A stretch of 7,682 bases of DNA from an uncultured Campylobacter sp. (GTDB lineage: Bacteria > Campylobacterota > Campylobacteria > Campylobacterales > Campylobacteraceae): NCBI RefSeq assembly GCF_938045625.1, contig NZ_CALIAV010000095.1, positions 1 through 7,682 of the forward strand, in the 5' to 3' direction. Shown here piece by piece: positions 1 through 5,596 of the stretch. The notes beneath the pieces are model-generated. The model was not told the DNA's origin and searched no databases. It saw only the letters and a program-made list of their open reading frames with translations. Every line of letters begins with the position of its first letter. Position 1 is the first letter of the stretch. The position numbers and the translations under genes were made by a program.

Positions 1-2
1 CA

Positions 3-377
3 AAAGAAACAATTAAGATGACTGATCCAGAAAATCTTTTAACGACAGGTCTGGAACTTAGTGTAAAATATAAAAACAAGCCTGAACAGACTTTGCTGCT
101 GCTTTCAGGTGGGGAAAAATCAATGCTGGCAGTTTCGTTTATAATGGCAATCTTTATGTTTAAGCCAAGCCCATTTACATTTTTTGATGAAATAGAGGCG
201 GCATTAGATGAAAAAAATACAAAAAAAATTGTAGAGCTTCTGCATCAGTTTATTGACAAATCGCAGTTTATATTAATTACTCATAATAAGGAAACAATGA
301 AGGGTTCTCACAGGCTTTACGGGGTTACGATGAATAAGGAAATTGGGGAAACTAAGATTGTATCGGTGGATGTATAA
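3..377 (+). CDS. smc: Chromosome segregation ATPase SMC, C-terminal fragment (5' part beyond the window)
   Basis: This is the C-terminal half of the ABC-type ATPase head of SMC, the condensin subunit that compacts and segregates chromosomes. The frame is open to the window edge: codons for KETIK precede the first ATG at 18, so the gene is cut by the window and does not start there. Counting from that ATG, the ABC signature LSGGE lies at residues 29-33, Walker B with the catalytic glutamate (FTFFDEIE) at 53-60, the D-loop ALDE at 62-65 and the H-loop histidine (ITH) at 89. The ending YGVTMNKE...VSV is typical of SMC rather than RecN or Rad50. GC is about 34% by hand count (130 of 377), far below the genes downstream, and the A/T-ending codons resemble Fusobacteriota such as Leptotrichia. 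To my knowledge Helicobacter, and probably most Campylobacter, lack a canonical SMC, so a foreign or misassembled origin is likely. Family identity is secure; origin is inferred. Confidence 0.9.
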   Translation, partial: KETIKMTDPENLLTTGLELSVKYKNKPEQTLLLLSGGEKSMLAVSFIMAIFMFKPSPFTFFDEIEAALDEKNTKKIVELLHQFIDKSQFILITHNKETMKGSHRLYGVTMNKEIGETKIVSVDV

Positions 378-546
378 TTTTTTCTTTTTTACTGGTAATT
401 TTTTGATATTTTTGATAAAATATAATAAAAAATTTAAAATAACTTAATACAATTATCTCAAATTTAAGTTTGGTTTACGCGATACTGCAGTACAATTTCC
501 AATATAGAATCAAATTTTTACTAAATACTTATGTATATATAAAATT

Positions 547-552
547 TATAAT
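547..552 (+). promoter_or_regulatory. Candidate sigma-70 -10 box of the flavin reductase gene
   Basis: A perfect TATAAT lies in a very AT-rich stretch 29 bases before the start codon at 581, which predicts transcription starting near 559 and a short leader of about 20 bases. No TTGACA-like -35 box is evident, as is usual for Campylobacter housekeeping promoters. A TATATATAAA run at 535-544 could be an alternative. Confidence 0.55.
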
Positions 553-568
553 TTAATATCTAAATTTC

Positions 569-574
569 AAGGAG
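569..574 (+). promoter_or_regulatory. Ribosome binding site that fixes the reductase start at 581
   Basis: AAGGAG abuts an in-frame ATG at 575, which leaves no spacer and cannot work well. The next in-frame ATG at 581 has a six-base spacer. This favours 581 and removes two residues (MV) from the longer reading. Confidence 0.75.
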
Positions 575-580
575 ATGGTC

Positions 581-2122
581 ATGGCAAAAAGTAACGTTTC
601 AAGACGCGACATACTCAAAATGAGCCTAGCAGGCGCCGGTGCGCTTGCGCTAGGAGCGGTAAATGCAGAAGCTGCAGTAAGCGCAAAAGACGTAAAATTT
701 GACGAGGAGTGGGATGTCGTCATCATCGGCAGCGGCTTTGCGGGTCTTGCAGCGGGCATCAAAGCGAGCGAACGCGGAAACAAGGTGCTAATCCTAGAAA
801 AAATGGGTCGCGTGGGCGGCAACAGCGTCGTAAACGGCGGAATTTTTGCCGTGCCGGGTAGCGAACTACAAAAGAAAAACGGCGTCAAAGACTCAAAAGA
901 AATTTTCATCGCCGACTGCGTAAAAGCGGGGCTTGGACTAAATCACGTCGAGCTGCTTGAAGTGCTAGCCGACCGCGCCGTAGATACGTTTAACTTCACC
1001 GTAAAACACGGCGCAAAATACCTAGACAAGCTCATCTTAGAGGGCGGCCATAGCGTGCCTAGAACGTACTACACCGAAAACACCAGCGGCTCTGGTATCG
1101 TGCAGCCTCTCGTGGAGTCGTTTAAAAAAACCGACGGTTGCGAGCTTCGTACTCGTACGAAATTTGACGACTTCGTAACAGACGAAAGCGGTCGCATCGT
1201 CGGCGTAACCGTGAGGGAAAACTATAAATTCGATAAGGATTTATTTAGCGACGACCGAGAAAACAAAGGCGGCGACAAAAAAATCATCAAAGCTAAAAAA
1301 GGCGTCATACTCGCAAGCGGCGGCTTTTGTAGCGATAAATTCTTTAGAAAGCTCCAAGATCCTCGCGCGGTACCAGAGTTTGACACTACAAACCACCCGG
1401 GAGCCACTGCAGGCGCGCTCATTTCGGCATTTAAGGTAGGCGCACTGCCGGTGCAAGTGGGCTGGATACAGTACATCCCGTACAAATGCCCGGACGAAAA
1501 AGGCAACGGCATCACGAGCAAATTTGCCGCGCAAGCTAGCTTCCGCTATGGTTTTTCCGTCGATCCAAAAACCGGCAAACGCTATATGAACGAGCTAGCC
1601 GACCGCAAAATCAGAGCCGACGCGATGTTTAAAATCATCGACGCCAAAGCAAACAGCTATCCGATCAACCTCTGCGACTCCGTAGCTGCGGCAAAACTAG
1701 TGCCGAGTGACCTCGAAAATCCGATGAACAACGGCGTCATCAAAAAATTCGACACGCTTGAGGAGCTGGCGGCGTTTTATAAAATGCCTGCAGGCGAGCT
1801 AACCAAGACCGCCGAGCGTTACAACGGCTTTGTGGCATCGGGCGTCGACGAGGACTTCGGTAAACCGATGAAACTAACCAACGGCATCACAGTCTCAAAA
1901 CCGCCATTCTACGCTATGCGCGGCGCTCCGAAACTACACCACACCATGGGCGGCGTAAAGATCAACACCAAAGCGCAAGTCCTAAATATCGACGACGAGC
2001 CGATCGCCGGTCTATATGCCGCGGGCGAGGTTACGGGCGGTACGCACGGAGCTAGCAGGCTAGGTAGCTGCGCGATACTAGACTGCCTAACGTTTGGTAT
2101 GATAGCAGGAGAAAATATTTAA
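581..2122 (+). CDS. Tat-exported FAD-dependent reductase, flavocytochrome c flavin subunit (fumarate/urocanate reductase superfamily)
   Basis: A 513-residue periplasmic flavoprotein that would reduce the double bond of an unsaturated carboxylate as a respiratory electron acceptor. A twin-arginine signal SRRDILK sits at residues 7-13, followed by a hydrophobic stretch and a likely cleavage near AEA (29-31). The FAD-binding dinucleotide motif GSGFAG is at 50-55, followed by the acidic end of beta-2 (LEK, 72-74). Compared from memory with Shewanella Fcc3, the catalytic arginine corresponds to R342 (MNELADR), the carboxylate-binding histidine to H454 (HHTMGG) and the second arginine to R493 (GASRLG). 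However, the HPT motif holding the substrate-binding histidine is replaced by IPY at 299-301, and the acidic proton-relay residue appears lost. The substrate is therefore probably not fumarate; urocanate, methacrylate/acrylate or an aryl acrylate are open options. There is no haem-binding CXXCH, so a separate cytochrome must donate electrons, and none is encoded beside it. The gene has its own promoter and terminator. Superfamily certain, substrate not. Confidence 0.9.
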   Translation: MAKSNVSRRDILKMSLAGAGALALGAVNAEAAVSAKDVKFDEEWDVVIIGSGFAGLAAGIKASERGNKVLILEKMGRVGGNSVVNGGIFAVPGSELQKKNGVKDSKEIFIADCVKAGLGLNHVELLEVLADRAVDTFNFTVKHGAKYLDKLILEGGHSVPRTYYTENTSGSGIVQPLVESFKKTDGCELRTRTKFDDFVTDESGRIVGVTVRENYKFDKDLFSDDRENKGGDKKIIKAKKGVILASGGFCSDKFFRKLQDPRAVPEFDTTNHPGATAGALISAFKVGALPVQVGWIQYIPYKCPDEKGNGITSKFAAQASFRYGFSVDPKTGKRYMNELADRKIRADAMFKIIDAKANSYPINLCDSVAAAKLVPSDLENPMNNGVIKKFDTLEELAAFYKMPAGELTKTAERYNGFVASGVDEDFGKPMKLTNGITVSKPPFYAMRGAPKLHHTMGGVKINTKAQVLNIDDEPIAGLYAAGEVTGGTHGASRLGSCAILDCLTFGMIAGENI

Positions 2123-2138
2123 TTTCTAGTTTAACACG

Positions 2139-2163
2139 AAGGGGAGGCAAAACTCCCCTTTTT
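2139..2163 (+). terminator. Rho-independent terminator after the flavin reductase
   Basis: An 8-bp perfect stem (AAGGGGAG pairing with CTCCCCTT), with the six-base loop GCAAAA between the arms, is followed by further T residues to 2163. It lies 17 bases past the stop codon, closes the reductase transcript and makes read-through into the membrane-protein operon unlikely. Confidence 0.9.
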
Positions 2164-2302
2164 CGCCGACAAACCCGCCTGCTTGAGGCTTCGCGCCAAA
2201 GACCAAAATTTACAAATTTACTCTAGTGCCCTTATATAAGCGCACTTATTTTAAAAGTACTTTCTCTGCTTAAATTTAATAACCATTTAAAACAAATTTA
2301 TG

Positions 2303-2308
2303 TATATT
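2303..2308 (+). promoter_or_regulatory. Weak candidate -10 box for the membrane-protein operon
   Basis: TATATT directly preceded by TG lies in the AT-rich gap after the reductase terminator, about 75 bases before the start codon at 2382. The surrounding 2164-2381 stretch holds seven AAATTT words and no other recognisable signal. A promoter is needed here because of the terminator at 2139-2163, but the exact box is a guess. Confidence 0.25.
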
Positions 2309-2381
2309 TTCTCTTTTATGTGTCATCAAATTTGAGCATCAAATTTTGCAAATTTAAAACCAAAACCGCCGAAAGAGAAAA

Positions 2382-3761
2382 ATGGATAGAAATTTTAATA
2401 AAGCAAGAAACCAAGGCATTCTCGGCGCGGTTTGCATCCTGTGTGCGAGCGCGAGTTTTCTAGCGAGCGATCAGAGTGTGTTTTGGATCGTTCGCACGCT
2501 AGCGTGGCTGTTTGCGCTGACGTTTTTCCACTATGCGCTCATCCGTGCGCAGGAGCTATCAAGCACAAACGTCTTTACCATCTTCAAATACGCCTACAAC
2601 GGCTTTTTAGCAGTGATCCTCTGCACGGTCGCGCTCTACGTTTTTGATAAAAATTATCTCAGACTCATCTCCCGCGTTATCATCCCGCTTGCCGTATTTG
2701 CTGTCTCTATCGCATGGGTCGTCATAAATCTCAAACTCGCAAAGGCCTCGGGCTGCGCGCTTTTTAGCGTTTATGCGTGGATGCTTGTCGCTAGTATGGG
2801 CGCAAACTTTATTTATGGCATGCTAGAGGTTCTCTCGCCAGCTCTCATTGCCTCTATCGTCAAATTTGCACCTCTAGCAAACGCGCTCTTTGATCTAGCA
2901 ACCTCGGGCGTCTTGCTCGCGGCGTGGATCAACGCGGAAAATTTCTCAAACGAGCAAGACGAAATCGAAGTAAATTTAACCAACCAGCTCGGCGATAGGT
3001 CAAATTTAAACGCCCAAAGCGCAAGCGAACCAAATTTTAGCGCTCAACACGAGCGAGCGACGGAGCTCAAATTTGACGCCGATCAAAGCCAAGCAAATAA
3101 AATTCCGCCCCAAAAAGAGAACGTGCAAGAAAATTCTTACGAACGAGAAACGCTAAAAGCAGCCAAAAGGCAAGGTATCATCTCGTGTCAGCTTATGCTA
3201 GCGACCGTTGCCGTATCGTTTTTTGCCAAGCTTTATCTGATATTTACGCGGCCGCACGGCGAGTCGCAAGAGCAGCTGATAAAACTGCTTGAAGGCTCGG
3301 TAAATTTCGTGCTTTTTCTCGCCGCGGCCGTTTATATGTGGCATGCGCTTAAAAAACTAGAGGAAATTTACGACGCCGACGTGCTTAGCATCTATAAACA
3401 GATGATTTTTGCATCTATCGTATTTGCGGTAGTTGGTATAGCATTTGGCTTTATACGCGGCATAGAGGACCGACCTGCCGCGGCTGGCACTGGGCTGGCA
3501 GGACTGTTTACACTGGCTATTACCGTCTATCTAGCCGTCCTTTGGGTTAAGTTAAATTTCAGCCTTGCAAAGATTACGGAAAACGATCTTTTTAAGACTT
3601 ACGTATTTTTCGCTATCGCTAGCTTTATTATCGCCTTTGCGCTACAGATAATTTTTACAGCGGTCTTTTCCATACTGCTTGCAACGCTAGCCATCGCGGC
3701 ACTCTACGTGCTGCCGACTGCATTTTATCTATACGCCTGGACTATGATAAAGGAGGAGTAA
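2382..3761 (+). CDS. Polytopic membrane protein of unknown function, internally duplicated
   Basis: I do not recognise this 459-residue protein. It consists of two homologous hydrophobic units, residues 7-184 and 257-459, each with about six predicted membrane helices, joined by a hydrophilic linker (185-256) rich in N, Q, S and E. The units share three landmarks. The first is an N-terminal KARNQG / KAAKRQG segment. The second is an N-x-x-LAK motif (N116 and N392) followed by LF.xY about eight residues on. The third is a terminal AW (AAWI at 180-183; YAW at 451-453). No enzyme motif, haem ligand pattern or transporter signature was seen. The start has a modest AAAGAG ribosome site (2372-2377). 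The next gene starts one base after the stop and encodes a third copy of the unit, so the two products may form one assembly in the inner membrane. The linker contains three degenerate 10-residue repeats (197-226). Coding status is secure; function unknown. Confidence 0.85.
   Translation: MDRNFNKARNQGILGAVCILCASASFLASDQSVFWIVRTLAWLFALTFFHYALIRAQELSSTNVFTIFKYAYNGFLAVILCTVALYVFDKNYLRLISRVIIPLAVFAVSIAWVVINLKLAKASGCALFSVYAWMLVASMGANFIYGMLEVLSPALIASIVKFAPLANALFDLATSGVLLAAWINAENFSNEQDEIEVNLTNQLGDRSNLNAQSASEPNFSAQHERATELKFDADQSQANKIPPQKENVQENSYERETLKAAKRQGIISCQLMLATVAVSFFAKLYLIFTRPHGESQEQLIKLLEGSVNFVLFLAAAVYMWHALKKLEEIYDADVLSIYKQMIFASIVFAVVGIAFGFIRGIEDRPAAAGTGLAGLFTLAITVYLAVLWVKLNFSLAKITENDLFKTYVFFAIASFIIAFALQIIFTAVFSILLATLAIAALYVLPTAFYLYAWTMIKEE
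2970..3059 (+). repeat. Three degenerate 30-bp tandem repeats inside the membrane-protein linker
   Basis: Three consecutive 30-base units encode x-N-[L/F]-[T/N/S]-[N/A]-Q followed by four variable residues (residues 197-206, 207-216, 217-226). Each carries AAATTT at the same offset (starts 2972, 3002, 3032). The remaining positions are diverged, so this is an old or loosely constrained repeat. Confidence 0.5.
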
Positions 3762-3762
3762 G

Positions 3763-4347
3763 ATGAGCGAAAACGAACAAAATTTGACCGAAAACAGAGC
3801 CCAAACCGTAAACAACGCAAGAAATTTAGGATTTTTAGCGGCTATTTGCATGTCGCTTACGATTTTGTCGTCTTACATTGTAGCTTTTTCGCCGCAGTTT
3901 CAGGACAGAAACCATTGGGTACTCGGGACTATAGGCACAATCGTTTGTTTTTATGCGGCTTTTAAAGCACTTCAGCCTCTATGCGAGATAAATCTTATGC
4001 GGCCGTTTCATGCGAGTTGGGCTTTTGGGATCGCCATGCTGACAACGGTATATTTAAAGGAAAGATTTTATAGCACCGAGTTTATGCTTATATTTTTTAC
4101 ATTATTTACTTTGTCGGCGATTTCTTGGACGATTTTAAATTTTAGGTTGGCACGCGTCACGCAAAATCCGCTGTTTAAAATTTATGCCTACATGTTTATA
4201 CTCTCGGCTTTATCCGGCTGCATCGCGGTTTTTGCAAAAGCGCAAATCGGCAGCGCACTCCACTGGATCAATATCTTGATAACGGCGACAGCTCAAGCTT
4301 TGCTCGTTGGCGCATGGTACGGCGTGGATGACGTGGAGGATGCTTAG
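3763..4347 (+). CDS. Six-helix membrane protein of unknown function, single copy of the repeat unit in the upstream gene
   Basis: This 194-residue protein is not recognised by family. After a hydrophilic N-terminus (1-19) it shows about six hydrophobic segments. It carries the same landmarks as both halves of the 459-residue neighbour: NNARNLG at 17-23, NFRLAR at 126-131 followed by LFKIY at 137-141, and GAW at 183-185 before an acidic tail. It therefore appears to be a third paralogous copy. The upstream stop codon and this ATG are separated by one base, and its ribosome site AAGGAGG lies inside the end of the upstream gene, so the two are almost certainly co-transcribed and translationally coupled. 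The DNA looks slightly more AT-rich than the upstream gene. The TAG stop lies inside a perfect 16-bp palindrome. Function unknown; a shared membrane complex with the neighbour is an inference from pairing alone. Confidence 0.85.
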   Translation: MSENEQNLTENRAQTVNNARNLGFLAAICMSLTILSSYIVAFSPQFQDRNHWVLGTIGTIVCFYAAFKALQPLCEINLMRPFHASWAFGIAMLTTVYLKERFYSTEFMLIFFTLFTLSAISWTILNFRLARVTQNPLFKIYAYMFILSALSGCIAVFAKAQIGSALHWINILITATAQALLVGAWYGVDDVEDA

Positions 4348-4360
4348 TCAAATTTGACTA
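4345..4360. repeat. Perfect 16-bp palindrome overlapping the stop codon
   Basis: TAGTCAAATTTGACTA reads the same on both strands and begins with the TAG stop of the 194-residue membrane protein. Its 12-bp core GTCAAATTTGAC recurs at 4571-4582. It may be a protein-binding site or an instance of the genome's favoured AAATTT word. It lacks a loop and T-tract, so it is not a standard terminator. Confidence 0.7.
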
Positions 4361-4648
4361 TGAAATGCGCTGATAACGGCTCTGTAAGGCTTAATTTGAC
4401 TTGCCAGGAAATGAAGAAATTTAGCAAATTTGAGTTAAATTTTAGCCCTGCTCGGCTTTGTTAAATTTACAAAAGCGGCTAGTAATTTTAAACAGATGAG
4501 TGCCGATTTTACCGCCGTTCGTATCAAAAAGGTGCGGGTTTTGCCGCCCTCGTGTAAATTTAACGGCCGAGTCAAATTTGACAAATTTGGGCAAATTCTT
4601 GCGAGACTATTTTCCCGCGCCGCGCGTAAAATTTGACCCAAACTCGCC
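4348..4648. other. Convergent intergenic region, AAATTT-rich, no gene supported
   Basis: These 301 bases separate the membrane-protein operon from the oppositely oriented ppk2. Nine AAATTT words (starting 4350, 4417, 4426, 4437, 4463, 4556, 4574, 4583, 4629) occur here, and the 12-bp palindrome GTCAAATTTGAC appears at both ends. A short AGCC/GGCT hairpin (4443-4456) and a GCGG/CCGC pairing (4534-4547) might assist termination in either direction, but neither has a convincing T-tract. The only open frames are a 68-codon TTG-start frame on the minus strand and the beginning of an antisense frame over ppk2. Neither has a ribosome site or recognisable protein character. Confidence 0.6.
4571..4582. 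repeat. Second copy of the 12-bp palindrome GTCAAATTTGAC
   Basis: A perfect 12-bp palindrome identical to the core at 4347-4358, immediately followed by another AAATTT nine bases on. It lies 67 bases beyond the ppk2 stop on that gene's downstream side, so the pair brackets the convergent gap. Confidence 0.65.
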
Positions 4649-5458
4649 CTATCCGTTCATCTTGGATAGCTTCTCGTTTTTGAGATTTGCCTCCATCTGG
4701 CGGATCTCATCCTCGCCGCTCCTTACGATACCTTCGTCACACTCAAAGTTTTTGGCGTCTATTTTTTTCGGGTATTTTACGTTTGCTAGGATGTACCTAA
4801 AAAGGTTGATACGAGCCTGCTTTTTACTATCTGAGACGATGATCGTCCACGGGCAAAACGGCGTGTTTGAGGCTAGCAGCATCGAGTATTTGGCGATGGT
4901 GTACTGATCCCAGAGCTCCTGGCTTTTTTCATCCACTGGGGAGATTTTAAACTGCTTTAGCGGGTCGGTGAGGCGCTCTTTGAAGCGCTTTTTTTGCTCT
5001 TCTTTTGAAACCGAGAGGTAAAATTTAAAGAAAATAATGCCCGAGTTTTTGATCATCTCCTCAAATTTAGGCACCTCGCGCAAAAACTCCTTGTGCTCCT
5101 CCTGCGTGCAAAAACCCATCACCGGCTCGACGCCGGCACGGTTGTACCACGAGCGGTCAAAGATCACGATCTCACCAGCACTTGGCAAATGCGCGACGTA
5201 ACGCTGGAAATACCACTGCGAGCGCTCGACGTCGCTTGGCTTTTCAAGCGCCACGATGCGGCATCCGCGCGGATTTAGGTGCTCGGTTAGGCGCTTTATC
5301 GAGCCGCCCTTGCCCGCCGCGTCACGCCCCTCGATGATGATGAGTACGCGCAGACCCTGCTCTTTTACGTGATTTTGAAATTTTAAAAGCTCGATTTGTA
5401 GTTTTCTTAGCTCGTGCTCGTAGTCGAATTTCACGCTATCCGTGCCATTTTTACTCAC
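4649..5458 (-). CDS. ppk2: Polyphosphate kinase 2 (PPK2, single-domain, class I-like)
   Basis: A 269-residue cytoplasmic enzyme that transfers phosphate from inorganic polyphosphate to nucleotides, chiefly NDP to NTP in class I members. Work on the C. jejuni PPK2 links it to GTP pools and stress survival. The P-loop GRDAAGKGG lies at residues 44-52 with K50 as the phosphate-binding lysine. Walker B and following catalytic region IFDRSWYNRAGVE are at 99-111 (D101, R102, R107). The lid-like stretch with DPLKQFKISPVD is at 165-176, and the usual N-terminal helix YEHELRKLQIELLK is at 13-26. Length matches one-domain PPK2 proteins. The start codon is GTG at 5458, chosen because AAAGGAGG sits six bases upstream and the N-terminus then aligns with the family. 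The gene points away from dsbD across a 138-base gap and converges on the membrane-protein operon; nothing suggests an operon. Class assignment (I versus III) is less certain than the family. Confidence 0.95.
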   Translation of the reverse strand: MSKNGTDSVKFDYEHELRKLQIELLKFQNHVKEQGLRVLIIIEGRDAAGKGGSIKRLTEHLNPRGCRIVALEKPSDVERSQWYFQRYVAHLPSAGEIVIFDRSWYNRAGVEPVMGFCTQEEHKEFLREVPKFEEMIKNSGIIFFKFYLSVSKEEQKKRFKERLTDPLKQFKISPVDEKSQELWDQYTIAKYSMLLASNTPFCPWTIIVSDSKKQARINLFRYILANVKYPKKIDAKNFECDEGIVRSGEDEIRQMEANLKNEKLSKMNG

Positions 5459-5464
5459 TCTAAA

Positions 5465-5472
5465 CCTCCTTT
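5465..5472 (-). promoter_or_regulatory. Strong ribosome binding site deciding the GTG start of ppk2
   Basis: On the minus strand AAAGGAGG is followed by six bases and then GTG AGT AAA. No ATG in the same frame has comparable support, so translation most likely begins at this GTG. Confidence 0.8.
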
Positions 5473-5564
5473 GGATATTTTTAAAATGTTACTATCAAAT
5501 AATTAAAATTTAGCTAAAATACGCCTCTTAATTTAACATTTAACGCTGACTTTATGGGAGCTTG

Positions 5565-5572
5565 TGTAAAAT
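5565..5572 (+). promoter_or_regulatory. Candidate -10 box of dsbD
   Basis: TGTAAAAT resembles the Campylobacter -10 pattern with a preceding TG. It lies 24 bases before the dsbD start and predicts a leader of about 18 bases. The same 9-mer TAAAATACG occurs upstream at 5515-5523, so a second start site is possible. The ppk2 promoter must lie in the same divergent gap, but no convincing box was found for it. Confidence 0.4.
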
Positions 5573-5596
5573 ACGACAAAAATTTCAAGGAATATT

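Noticed and set aside
483..492. 10-bp palindrome TACTGCAGTA upstream of the reductase promoter
   Set aside because: It does not match a regulator site I know (not FNR/CRP-like), and a single 10-bp palindrome in this length of DNA is weak evidence.
553..909. 118-codon minus-strand frame over the reductase 5' end
   Set aside because: Shadow of the reductase gene: Ser/Pro/Ala-rich translation of the opposite strand, no independent start signals.
2206..2219. Clustered AAATTT copies considered as a CRISPR-like or direct-repeat array
   Set aside because: Spacing is irregular and repeat length is only about 8 bases; the word is scattered through the whole window, so it is a genome-wide word, not an array.
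2432..2647. 71-codon frame within the first membrane-protein gene
   Set aside because: Out-of-frame shadow inside an open gene with clear membrane-protein character.
4435..4641. 68-codon minus-strand frame downstream of ppk2
   Set aside because: It starts with TTG, lacks a ribosome site, and its composition is driven by AAATTT words read as NL/KF pairs; no recognisable domain.
4500..4907. 135-codon plus-strand frame antisense to the end of ppk2
   Set aside because: It overlaps the well-supported ppk2 coding region, has no ribosome site, and the protein has no family character.
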